This document shows, piece by piece, positions 1 through 6,853 of a stretch of DNA of 11,902 bases. This DNA is from an uncultured Clostridia bacterium (GTDB taxonomy: Bacteria; Bacillota; Clostridia; Lachnospirales; Anaerotignaceae): NCBI GenBank assembly GCA_910583755.1, contig CAJTZO010000050.1, positions 1 to 11,902 of the forward strand, written 5' to 3'. Within the stretch, counting starts at the first letter, position 1; every line of letters begins with the position of its first letter. The notes under the pieces are model-generated. The model was not told the DNA's origin. It saw only the letters and a program-made list of their open reading frames with translations, and did not search any database. The position numbers were made by a program, and so were the translations under genes.

Positions 1-51
1 ACTGCCGGTAAGAAAATTTTATAAAACTTACACATTTTTCTTGACAAACCC

Positions 52-87
52 AAAAAAAAAAAGATATTATAAACATCTTCTTTTTTT
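52..87 (-). terminator. Intrinsic terminator after the rpn-like gene
   Basis: Read on the minus strand, an A-rich run followed by GAAGAT can pair with ATCTTTTTT across a short AT-rich loop, with one G-T wobble, and the transcript then ends in a run of 11 T. It lies about 45 bases beyond the stop codon at 131 and so fits as the end of the rpn-like transcript. The stem is mostly A-T pairs. The plus strand also ends in seven T, so it could act in both directions. Confidence 0.6.
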
Positions 88-130
88 ATACATTGATGTA
101 ATTTTTTTTACTTTTATAGTAATTTTCATT

Positions 131-328
131 TTATATCAAAAGTGCAACTTCTTCTTCAGATAATCCTGTTATTTTAGAAATGAATGTAATCGTCATTCCC
201 TCACTTAAAAGATTTTTCGCTATTTCTATACTTTTTTGTTGTAATCCTTGTTGTAATCCTTGCTCTCTACCTTGTTCTCTACCTTCAGCACGTTCTAATA
301 ATCTTTCTTCGTCAGTTAAACGTATCAT
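131..328 (-). CDS. C-terminal part of a split Rpn/PD-(D/E)XK protein, possibly a separate small protein
   Basis: A 65-residue product begins MIRLTDEERL and carries GREQ, GREQ, GLQQ, GLQQ and then a helical end, ITGLSEEEVALLI. This is the usual tail of Rpn-family (recombination-promoting nuclease, PDDEXK_2) proteins. It lies directly downstream of the nuclease part but in a different frame. The same frame stays open upstream of the ATG and reads LDHLSEEDKFM, which is typical Rpn linker sequence, so the two pieces were once one gene. The ATG at 328 follows a perfect AGGAGG eight bases away, so this part could be translated on its own. In E. coli, rpn genes are reported to make a small C-terminal protein from an internal start that restrains the full-length nuclease. 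Such a role here is inference. It could equally be only the distal half of a pseudogene. Confidence 0.7.
   Translation of the reverse strand: MIRLTDEERLLERAEGREQGREQGLQQGLQQKSIEIAKNLLSEGMTITFISKITGLSEEEVALLI
236..283 (-). repeat. Four 12-base tandem repeats in the rpn tail
   Basis: Four consecutive 12-base units are seen: two copies of ttgttgtaatcc, then ttgctctctacc and ttgttctctacc on the plus strand. On the coding (minus) strand they encode GREQ twice and GLQQ twice. The unit is a multiple of three, so gain or loss of units would keep the frame. Confidence 0.9.
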
Positions 329-336
329 AAATTTAT

Positions 337-342
337 CCTCCT
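337..342 (-). promoter_or_regulatory. Perfect Shine-Dalgarno before the C-terminal rpn piece
   Basis: AGGAGG on the minus strand lies eight bases before the ATG at 328. It falls inside what would have been GAG GAG GAT codons of the unbroken gene, so it may be a coding coincidence or an intragenic start signal. It decides the start chosen for the small product. Confidence 0.65.
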
Positions 343-354
343 CACTCAGATGGT

Positions 355-987
355 CTAGTACAGATGGGTAGCAATTGCTGCTTCATATTCTTGTAAAAGT
401 AATGCTCCTAATGTTGTTTGTCCATATGATGAAACAAATTTTTGATAATTTTCCTCTGTTTCAATTTCAAAAAAACATCTTAATATTTGCAATTCCTGAC
501 TATTCTGTTCTGAAATATGTTTGATATTCACTTCATGTATCGTCATTAAATCACTATAAACTTCATGTGTTGCTTCATCTATCAGTTTGATTTTTCTGTT
601 CGTCACTGTATGCTTGAGCGGAGCTTCTGTCAATATAAAAGTAACTATAACACTTTCTAAATCTTCATATTTGCTTTTTTCTACTTTTTGAGAAGCAATC
701 TCTCTACAAGCATAGTATATTGTCCTTTTTCGTATACGCTCTTTACTATATACCCTTTGTAAATCCAGTGTAATAATACAATTATCAACAGACCTTGTTT
801 GAATATCAAAGTATACAGAATTTAATGCTGCCTTATGCAAATCATTTTTATATTCTGCTACAATATCTATAAGCTCTATATGTTCTCCTAGTATTACTTC
901 TAAAGTTCTTTCACAAAGCTCTTTATTTAAAAACATCACTGTAAAAACAACATCTGCTTTTGGTAAATATTCTATATGAAAACTCAT
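355..987 (-). CDS. Rpn family recombination-promoting nuclease / PD-(D/E)XK putative transposase, truncated by frameshift
   Basis: The 210-residue product begins MSFHIEYLPKADVVFTVMF and matches the N-terminal nuclease domain of the Rpn/PDDEXK_2 family (once annotated as putative transposases). These are DNA endonucleases linked to RecA-independent recombination and phage defence. Visible family marks are KADVVFTVMF near residue 10, a core strand pair FDIQT then LDLQ (where many relatives have ExQ, here DxQ), and the YEDLESVIVTFIL strand. The start at 987 is chosen because the homologous sequence begins there, an AGGAAGGTG ribosome site precedes it, and a promoter lies further upstream; the open frame continues back to 1122 but that stretch is not family-like. 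The product ends at TAG (355-357) after ATHLY, where relatives continue. Restoring one base joins it to the next piece, so it is probably a frameshifted gene. The nuclease core may still be made. Confidence 0.8.
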   Translation of the reverse strand: MSFHIEYLPKADVVFTVMFLNKELCERTLEVILGEHIELIDIVAEYKNDLHKAALNSVYFDIQTRSVDNCIITLDLQRVYSKERIRKRTIYYACREIASQKVEKSKYEDLESVIVTFILTEAPLKHTVTNRKIKLIDEATHEVYSDLMTIHEVNIKHISEQNSQELQILRCFFEIETEENYQKFVSSYGQTTLGALLLQEYEAAIATHLY

Positions 988-997
988 TTTTCTATAA

Positions 998-1006
998 CAC
1001 CTTCCT
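998..1006 (-). promoter_or_regulatory. Ribosome binding site of the rpn-like gene
   Basis: AGGAAGGTG on the minus strand ends ten bases before the ATG at 987. Together with the promoter just upstream it decides for this start over the longer open frame reaching 1122. Confidence 0.7.
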
Positions 1007-1020
1007 ATTATGATGTTTCT

Positions 1021-1029
1021 ATTATACCA
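1021..1029 (-). promoter_or_regulatory. Extended -10 promoter for the rpn-like gene
   Basis: On the minus strand the sequence reads TGGTATAAT, a perfect TGnTATAAT extended -10 element. No good -35 box lies 17 bases upstream (TATTTT there), which is tolerated by extended -10 promoters. Transcription would start near 1014, giving a leader of about 27 bases that contains the ribosome site. Confidence 0.6.
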
Positions 1030-1147
1030 TAGTTTTTTAATCGAAAATAGTCTTTCTTTATCACTAGAAAAACTATTTTTTATCCACAATAAAAGTACTG
1101 CAATTTGTACTGCAATTATCATAAAAAGTATCTACGATATGGATTTT

Positions 1148-1272
1148 ATGTAAATTTTTTTATGTTCAGCTACAATATCAATAAGTTCTATAATGTCTTT
1201 CTAATATTTTTTCAAAGTTTCTCCTTAAAAAATAATATCTAATTTTAGGAAATATTTGTAATTAAAACACAT
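1148..1272 (-). pseudogene. Decayed 5' fragment of a second rpn-like gene
   Basis: Reading from an ATG at 1272 on the minus strand gives MCFNYKYFLKLDIIF, a stop, ETLKKY, a stop, then KDIIELIDIVAEHKK. This lines up in one frame with the start of the intact neighbour (MSFHIEYLPKADVVF and HIELIDIVAEYKN), with about nine residues deleted in the middle. The nucleotide match is clear too: the block around gctacaatatc and the following ataag-ttctata is shared with the neighbour near 860-885. Similarity ends abruptly at about 1148, and no later part of the gene follows. It is therefore a relic of a duplicated or neighbouring rpn copy, left between the rpn-like gene and the adhesin promoter. Confidence 0.8.
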
Positions 1273-1368
1273 TTTACTTTATCAATTTTTTACAATAACA
1301 TTTTATATCAATCATAATTTTATAAACAATTACTTTCCTTATTTTTAGGGCATTTTAAGCAAACTTTA

Positions 1369-1397
1369 TTGACAAAAATAAGAAGTAATTAGATAAT
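1369..1397 (+). promoter_or_regulatory. Consensus sigma-A type promoter of the SLH adhesin gene
   Basis: TTGACA at 1369-1374, exactly 17 bases, then GATAAT at 1392-1397. This is an almost perfect vegetative promoter. The predicted transcription start is about 1403-1405. That lies only a few bases before an in-frame ATG at 1408, which argues for the later start at 1474 and a leader of about 70 bases. Confidence 0.8.
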
Positions 1398-1463
1398 AAA
1401 TTTATAAATGATGTCAAGGGGAACAAGTAGAAAGTTATTCAACAAATTTTTCCATAAGAAAGC

Positions 1464-1468
1464 GGGGG
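1464..1468 (+). promoter_or_regulatory. Ribosome binding site deciding the adhesin start
   Basis: A GGGGG run (in gcgggggat) lies five bases before the ATG at 1474. Upstream of the ATG at 1408 there is only AT-rich sequence with no Shine-Dalgarno-like stretch. The start at 1474 also places the signal peptide at the very N-terminus. Confidence 0.6.
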
Positions 1469-1473
1469 ATAAA

Positions 1474-4400
1474 ATGGGAAAAAAAGTAAAATATGTTGGT
1501 ATATTACTATCCTATGTACTAACAGTATGCCTAATTGTAGGACTTTTTCCAGCAACAATTTTTGCAAAAAATTCTACACAAATGACAGAGGCAACAAAAC
1601 AAACTAAAAAAATAGTAGAAATAACAGAAGCAACAAAACCACAAAAGCAAAAAACAATGCAAGTGACAGATGTAGAAACACAAGAGACGGAAATAGTAGA
1701 TATAGAAGAAAAACCAGAAAAAGAAAATCTGCCAACAACGCAAATTACTCCAACAATAAATAACTTGATAGAAAACTCAGAACAGAATGACACAACACAA
1801 AATGCAGAAAATTGTGATGGAAACCATACTGGTTGGATAGAACTTGCTAACAAGAATGATACAGGTAATGCAGGTACAATTATTGTGAGTAATACTTTAA
1901 CAACTGGAAACTACTATTTAGGCAGTAACGTTACGATTACTGAAACACTTCAAATTGGAGGTGATGTAGTCCTATGTTTAGATGGAAAGTCATTAACATT
2001 ATCAGAAAATAAGTCTTATAATGCTTTTTCTGTTATTCAAGTAAAGCAAGGTGCAAAATTAACTTTATGCGATTGTAAAGGTAATACAGGTATCATCACT
2101 GGAGAAGATGGTAAAGTAAATGCAGTAGGAGTATATGTAGATACTGCTATATTTATTATGAATGGTGGTACTATCACTAAAAATATAAATAACACATCTA
2201 ATTATGGTGGCGGAGTATATGTCAATAATGGCACGTTTACTATGAATGGTGGTAGTATTAGTAATAATTTAAGTTATGATGGTGGTGGTGTATATATTGA
2301 TGGTAGTAGCACATTTACTATGAATAATAATAGCATTATCACTGATAATAGAGCACAGCGTGACGGTGGTGGTGTATATGTTAATAATGGCACATTTACT
2401 ATGAAGGATAATAGTATTATCACTAATAATAAAGCACATTGTAGTGGTGGTGGAGTATGTGTCGGTCTGAAGGGTACATTTACTATGGATAACGGTGAAA
2501 TTAGTAGTAATATTGCAGAAAGTCAAATAAGTAATAATGCTTATATCCAAGATGGTGGTGGTGGTGGCATATATATATCTACAGATGGCATATTTACTAT
2601 GAATAGTGGCACAATTAAAAAGAATACAGCGGGATTAGATGGATATGAAAACGATAAAAATTATAAAGCAAATGGTGGTGGCATAAATAGTAATTGGAAG
2701 AGTACTAATCCCATTATCATAAAGAAAGCCATAATTTCTGAGAATGAAGCAAAACGTAGTGGCGGTGGCATATATAGTTCTAGGTCCATTACTATAGAAG
2801 ATAGCAGTATAGAAAATAATAAAGCAGAATCAACAGGTGGTGGTGCGTGTATATTCGATAATTTTGAAATGAATAATGCTATTATTAATAAAAATGAAGC
2901 AGAAAGTAGTGGTGGTGCGTTTGTAAGTAAAAATTTTAAAATGGAAGGCAAAAGTGAAATTTGTAATAATACATCAATAAATGGTGCTAGTGGTATATGT
3001 CTACATGGCACTGGCACTATAACAGATGGCATTATCAGTAATAATAAAACAACAGGTCAATATAGTGATAGTACTGGTGGTATATTACTAAAGCTTTCAG
3101 AATCAACTCTTAATGTTTCTGGAAATCCTATCATCACCGGAAATATAAAAGAAATAGATCATTCTATTAACAATGTATATTTATCCGAAAATAAAATTAT
3201 CAATGTAATTGGTAAATTAGGAGAAAGAGCAAATATTGGTGTTACTGTTGAAGATGAGCCTACAACAGGTGGTCGAAGAAAAATCGCTGATGGCAGCAAT
3301 GGATATGCTATATTATCTGGTAATGAAAAGAATTTTACAAGTGACAATATAAGATATAAAACAATATTTGACAATGGTATGGTATATTTAGGAGAACGTC
3401 CAGATAGTGAAAAGTCTGTTACTTTTTACTACTATGAAGGAAAAACAAAAGAGTGCATAGTAGAAAAAGACAAAACTGTTAATGAACCAACAGATACTAC
3501 AAGAGAAGGCTATACTCTGGAAGGTTGGTATCAAAATGAAAATTTTACAGGTGATAAATGGGATTTTAAGAACAACACTGTAGAAGAAAATATGACACTC
3601 TATGCAAAATGGATACAAAATGAATATACTGTAACATTTAATAGTAAAGATGGTTCAAATGTTCCAAAGCAAACAGTGAAACATGGTGAAAAAGTTGAGA
3701 AACCTAATCCTGAACCTCAAAAAGATGGTTCTACTTTTGGCGGTTGGTATGAAGATGGAAATTGTTCAGAAAACAAAAAATGGAATTTTGACACACCTGT
3801 AATAAAAAATATGACACTCTATGCAAAGTGGAATGATACCAATACTCCTCCTCCAGAAGATGTAAAAGAATTTACTGTTGCATTTAATACCAATGGTGGC
3901 TCAAAGGTTCCAAGTCAAACAATAAAAGAAAACGAAAAAGTCTCTAAACCTGATGACCCTACTAAAACGAATTCTACTTTTGCTGGTTGGTATAAAGATG
4001 AAAATTGTACCCAAGAATATGATTTTAATGAACCAGTAACAAAGAGTTTTACTCTCTATGCAAAATGGAATAATGAAAATACTCCTCCTTCAGAAGATGT
4101 AAAAGAATTTACTGTTACATTTAATACGAATGGCGGCTCAACGATTGCTAGCCAAAAAGTACAACCTAATGCAAAAGCTATAAAACCTACTACCCCTACA
4201 AAATCAGGTTATACATTTAAAGGATGGTTTACAAACATAAGTTATAGTCAGGAATATGATTTTGATACAGCAGTAACAGCAGATATGACACTTTTTGCAA
4301 AATGGGAAGAAAACAAAACTACACCTTCCAATCCTACACCTCCTGAAACAAAATATTATACTGTAACATTTGAAAGCAATGGTGGCTCAGAAATTTCTAG

Positions 4401-5481
4401 TCAAACAATATCTTCTGGCGAAACGGCAATGCTACCACAAAATCCTATAAAAAATGACTATGAATTTTTAGGTTGGTTTGCTGACAAAGAGTTTAATAAA
4501 GTTTATCAATTTAGTAGTCCTGTAACATCAAACATTACGCTTTATGCAAAATGGAAATCTAACAACTGTATTGTAACATTTGAAAGTAATGGTGGCTCAG
4601 AGATTCCAAGCCAAACAGTAGAAATAGGAAAAACAGCAGATATGCCGAAATCTCCTATAAAAAGTGGTTATTCCTTTTTAGGTTGGTTTGCTGATGAGAA
4701 TTTTAACGAAGTTTATCGTTTTAGCACTCCAGTAACAAATAACATTACTATTTATGCAAAATGGAAAGCAAAAAGCCATTCTAGTGGTGGTGGCGGAGGC
4801 AGTAGCAGTAGTGGAAGAACAGGAACTTGGGTAACAGAAGAACCCAAAATAACACAAATAACGATACAGCCATCAACACAATATCAAGCGGTAAAACAAG
4901 AGTGTCTTAGAAATGAAACTTGTCCTTTGTGGAATTTTAATGATGTAGATAGATGGGCATGGTATCATGATGGCTCTCATTATTGTGTAGAAAAAGATTT
5001 AATCATTGGTACAACAAATACAACATTTTCTCCTCATATGCCAATTACACGTGCTATGATAGTAGCAATACTTTGGAGAATAGAAGATAAACCGCTTGTA
5101 AATGATGTCATCACTTTCAAAGATGTAAACGAAAATGAGTATTATGCAGAAGCAGTTCGTTGGGCAGCACATAATGATATTGTAAGTGGATACAGCAGTA
5201 CGGTGTTTGACCCTAATGACAGTATTACAAGAGAACAAATAGCATCTATATTGTATAGATACACAACACAATATAAAAACAAAGATGTGAGTGGAAAGGC
5301 TGATATTTCAAATTATCAAGACAAAAACGAAATAAGTAATTATGCCCTTACTGCAATACAATGGGCTTGCAATACTGGTGTGATAAATGGTATTAGCACA
5401 ACAATACTTTCTCCAAAAGGCACTACAACACGTGCACAGGCAGCACAGATGTTTAAGGCATATTTAGAAGAACAGTTATAA
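1474..5481 (+). CDS. Large secreted SLH-anchored adhesin: beta-helix, six InlB repeats, three SLH domains
   Basis: The product has 1335 residues from the start at 1474 (a longer start at 1408 is possible). In order: a signal peptide (residues 1-31, cleavage after TIFA); a Thr/Lys/Glu-rich linker to about 113; a domain with GNYYLGSNVTI and VVLCLDGKSLTL; a right-handed beta-helix region (about 200-560) built of GGGVYVNNGTFTM-like turns; a cap-like region to about 646; six InlB B-repeats (Listeria-Bacteroides repeats, about 649-1098), each ending in LYAKW or similar; a Gly/Ser hinge (GGGGGSSSSG); and three SLH domains from about 1152 to the end, marked by ITRAMIVAIL, ITREQIASIL and TTRAQAAQMF. 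SLH domains bind secondary cell-wall polymers, so the protein should sit on the surface with the beta-helix outward. A role in adhesion or matrix binding is inferred; the ligand is unknown. It is transcribed alone, from the promoter at 1369 to the terminator at 5507. Confidence 0.92.
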   Translation: MGKKVKYVGILLSYVLTVCLIVGLFPATIFAKNSTQMTEATKQTKKIVEITEATKPQKQKTMQVTDVETQETEIVDIEEKPEKENLPTTQITPTINNLIENSEQNDTTQNAENCDGNHTGWIELANKNDTGNAGTIIVSNTLTTGNYYLGSNVTITETLQIGGDVVLCLDGKSLTLSENKSYNAFSVIQVKQGAKLTLCDCKGNTGIITGEDGKVNAVGVYVDTAIFIMNGGTITKNINNTSNYGGGVYVNNGTFTMNGGSISNNLSYDGGGVYIDGSSTFTMNNNSIITDNRAQRDGGGVYVNNGTFTMKDNSIITNNKAHCSGGGVCVGLKGTFTMDNGEISSNIAESQISNNAYIQDGGGGGIYISTDGIFTMNSGTIKKNTAGLDGYENDKNYKANGGGINSNWKSTNPIIIKKAIISENEAKRSGGGIYSSRSITIEDSSIENNKAESTGGGACIFDNFEMNNAIINKNEAESSGGAFVSKNFKMEGKSEICNNTSINGASGICLHGTGTITDGIISNNKTTGQYSDSTGGILLKLSESTLNVSGNPIITGNIKEIDHSINNVYLSENKIINVIGKLGERANIGVTVEDEPTTGGRRKIADGSNGYAILSGNEKNFTSDNIRYKTIFDNGMVYLGERPDSEKSVTFYYYEGKTKECIVEKDKTVNEPTDTTREGYTLEGWYQNENFTGDKWDFKNNTVEENMTLYAKWIQNEYTVTFNSKDGSNVPKQTVKHGEKVEKPNPEPQKDGSTFGGWYEDGNCSENKKWNFDTPVIKNMTLYAKWNDTNTPPPEDVKEFTVAFNTNGGSKVPSQTIKENEKVSKPDDPTKTNSTFAGWYKDENCTQEYDFNEPVTKSFTLYAKWNNENTPPSEDVKEFTVTFNTNGGSTIASQKVQPNAKAIKPTTPTKSGYTFKGWFTNISYSQEYDFDTAVTADMTLFAKWEENKTTPSNPTPPETKYYTVTFESNGGSEISSQTISSGETAMLPQNPIKNDYEFLGWFADKEFNKVYQFSSPVTSNITLYAKWKSNNCIVTFESNGGSEIPSQTVEIGKTADMPKSPIKSGYSFLGWFADENFNEVYRFSTPVTNNITIYAKWKAKSHSSGGGGGSSSSGRTGTWVTEEPKITQITIQPSTQYQAVKQECLRNETCPLWNFNDVDRWAWYHDGSHYCVEKDLIIGTTNTTFSPHMPITRAMIVAILWRIEDKPLVNDVITFKDVNENEYYAEAVRWAAHNDIVSGYSSTVFDPNDSITREQIASILYRYTTQYKNKDVSGKADISNYQDKNEISNYALTAIQWACNTGVINGISTTILSPKGTTTRAQAAQMFKAYLEEQL
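3418..4764 (+). repeat. Six InlB B-repeat units
   Basis: Six units of roughly 65-80 residues lie in tandem. Each starts with a VTF-type strand, has a GY/ST-xxxGW-Y/F centre and ends in a YAKW-like motif (one unit has FAKW). Units 2-4 are separated by short acidic or Pro-rich linkers (PPPEDVKE, PPSEDVKE, PSNPTPPE). Units 5 and 6 are the most alike (ESNGGSEI, ADKEF/ADENF), suggesting a recent duplication within the gene. Confidence 0.9.
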
Positions 5482-5506
5482 ATCTTATTGTTATATTTCT
5501 ATACCT

Positions 5507-5547
5507 AAAAAAAGAAGATGTTTCATAATATAACATCTTCTTTTTTT
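5507..5547 (+). terminator. Intrinsic terminator after the adhesin gene
   Basis: A perfect 16-bp stem (5507-5522 with 5532-5547) encloses a nine-base AT-rich loop, and the 3' arm ends in seven T. The core is GAAGATGTT/AACATCTTC. It begins 25 bases after the stop codon at 5481. The A-tract on the 5' side means it could also stop minus-strand transcription. Confidence 0.9.
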
Positions 5548-5549
5548 AA

Positions 5550-5746
5550 TTAACAACAGAATATTTTATTTAAACATTCAATTTCATCTTTCTTTCGTAT
5601 TATAAAATGGTAATCCAACATGCTACCATATCTTGCTGCCCATCTATTGATTTGTGTTTCTGTTCTTTGACTAAATTTTACTAGCTTCTTCCAATGACTT
5701 TCTAAAAAGCTATCCTATCCCTATTCATAACTTTTGGAAAGTTCAT
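5550..5746 (-). pseudogene. Remnant of an unrecognised gene, frameshifted
   Basis: A minus-strand frame ending in TAA at 5550-5552 reads FLESHWKKLVKFSQRTE, then INRWAARYGSMLDYHF and IIRKKDEIECLNKIFCC, which looks like real protein. In the same frame two TAG codons lie just upstream. The neighbouring frame reads MNFPKVMNRDRIAF from 5746 and ends where the other begins. Adding one T to the five-T run at 5704-5708 would join them as RDRIAF-LESHW. No ribosome site precedes the ATG at 5746, and open sequence continues a little upstream, so this is probably the 3' end of a longer gene. I do not recognise the family. Confidence 0.5.
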
Positions 5747-5805
5747 TTTGAAAAGATATTTTTTAGAAATTGATTGATAGAATAAATGATAAAAAATGAG
5801 ACTTT

Positions 5806-5834
5806 TTGAGACTTTTTATTTTTTAAAATAAAAT
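5806..5834 (+). promoter_or_regulatory. Candidate promoter of the tail-fibre operon
   Basis: TTGAGA (5806-5811), 17 bases, TAAAAT (5829-5834): five of six consensus matches in each box. It lies about 70 bases before the fibre start at 5901. It sits in a tandem TGAGACTTTTT motif. The surrounding sequence is very AT-rich, so chance matches are likely; a prophage gene may also be read from further upstream. Confidence 0.45.
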
Positions 5835-5900
5835 TATCTTGCAAGAGAGCAATATTATAATAAAAATTTTATAATTTTGGATGGAAAGGAGAAAAGAATA

Positions 5901-6839
5901 ATGGAGACAAAATATGGTACTTATACTGAAAATTATCATTTGCTTAAGCCAGATGATAAAGATTTTTATGATGTGAATCACATAAATGATAATATGGATA
6001 TTGTAGATGAGGAACTAAAAAAATTGAATCAAAAAACAATACAATTAGATGAAACGGTCGTGGATATTAGTGGATTAATTGGCACTACTACAGATACAGA
6101 AGGAACGACCACAAAAGGTACTGTAATGGCAAAATTAAATGCTACTCAAACAGATTTAAGTTCTGTAAAAACACTGATAGGACAAACAAATCATACAGGT
6201 GGTACATCAACCATTGGTAGCGTTATGGCAAAACTAAATAAATTACTAACGGATTGGACAAGCACACGAGCAGGTTATATTGATAAATTAAATCATTTTG
6301 GTGTTCCAGGGGATATTGGTGGCAGTGCAACATCTGGAACAGTTATGGCAAAACTGAATAAGTTATTAACAGATTGGACAGGTACACGAGCAGGTTATAT
6401 CAATACCATTAATACCAATACAGCACGTTTGACAAGTACACGAGCAGGCTATATTGATAAATTAAGCAATTTTGGTGCAACGGGGGATACTGGTGGCAGT
6501 ACAACAGCTGGAACCATGATGGCAAAACTCAATGCAATTCTGCAAAAGGTAATCACAGAAGGAGTTGGAGTTAAAAGTGTGCAAAGGGGAGTTTTTCAGG
6601 AGTTATCCACATCACAAGATAGCGAAAATTCGATTACTGTAAAAATGACCACCATCAATCCTGCAAAAACCTTTATCATTCTTAATGGAGGTTTAAGTGC
6701 AGGTTATAGTGGCAGTTCTTCGGCTGTAAGAGGATATATTAACTCTGTGAGTGCCACAAATTTTGTTTATAAAACAGGACGTGCTTCTTTGACCATTTCT
6801 GCTGGATATATCAGTTGGCAAGCAGTGGAATTTTATTGA
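5901..6839 (+). CDS. Phage tail fibre / appendage protein with tandem repeats
   Basis: The product has 312 residues. The ATG at 5901 has AAGGAG nine bases upstream; an in-frame TTG at 5877 lacks this. The N-terminus (ETKYGTYTENYHLLKPDDKDFYDVNH, here quoted in part as YHLLKPDDKDFYDVNHIN) resembles the baseplate-proximal part of Gram-positive phage appendage proteins. A shaft of repeats follows (about 50-215), with MAKLN at residues 76, 109, 149 and 207 and TRAGYI three times. The C-terminal domain starts at VKSVQRGVF and ends SWQAVEFY, a common ending of tail proteins in Gram-positive phages. A role in receptor recognition at the virion tip is inferred. It is followed after 14 bases by the XkdW-like gene and then xkdX, the order seen at the distal tail end of PBSX-like prophages. 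Confidence 0.8.
   Translation: METKYGTYTENYHLLKPDDKDFYDVNHINDNMDIVDEELKKLNQKTIQLDETVVDISGLIGTTTDTEGTTTKGTVMAKLNATQTDLSSVKTLIGQTNHTGGTSTIGSVMAKLNKLLTDWTSTRAGYIDKLNHFGVPGDIGGSATSGTVMAKLNKLLTDWTGTRAGYINTINTNTARLTSTRAGYIDKLSNFGATGDTGGSTTAGTMMAKLNAILQKVITEGVGVKSVQRGVFQELSTSQDSENSITVKMTTINPAKTFIILNGGLSAGYSGSSSAVRGYINSVSATNFVYKTGRASLTISAGYISWQAVEFY
6182..6540 (+). repeat. Tandem repeats in the fibre shaft
   Basis: A 120-base (40-residue) unit containing VMAKLNKLLTDWT and TRAGYI occurs twice in tandem (ATGGCA at 6225 and 6345). A third copy at 6519 is separated by 174 bases because the TRAGYI segment is doubled there (NTNTARLTS then TRAGYIDKL). The preceding unit at 6126 is shorter and more diverged. 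All offsets are multiples of three. Confidence 0.8.
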
Positions 6840-6853
6840 AAGGGGGAATATCA

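Noticed and set aside
7..30. Possible hairpin GTAAG/CTTAC at the left edge
   Set aside because: Only five base pairs with an imperfect interior, and no context to the left of the window.
988..1122. N-terminal extension of the rpn-like gene to an ATG at 1122
   Set aside because: It has no family resemblance, would run across the extended -10 promoter, and lacks a ribosome site. The ATG at 987 has one and begins the conserved domain.
1408..1473. Earlier adhesin start at 1408
   Set aside because: The consensus promoter would start transcription only about four bases upstream, there is no ribosome site, and the added residues precede the signal peptide.
1512..3618. Several open frames of 70-123 codons antisense to the adhesin gene
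   Set aside because: They are Ser/Ile/Cys/Phe-rich mirror frames of the repetitive coding strand, without ribosome sites or recognisable domains.
5854..5875. Inverted repeat ATTATAA/TTATAAT before the fibre gene
   Set aside because: Seven A-T pairs around an eight-base loop are weak and expected by chance in such AT-rich sequence.
6182..6540. CRISPR array or diversity-generating retroelement
   Set aside because: The repeats are in-frame coding units without spacers, and no reverse transcriptase, template repeat or cas gene is present.
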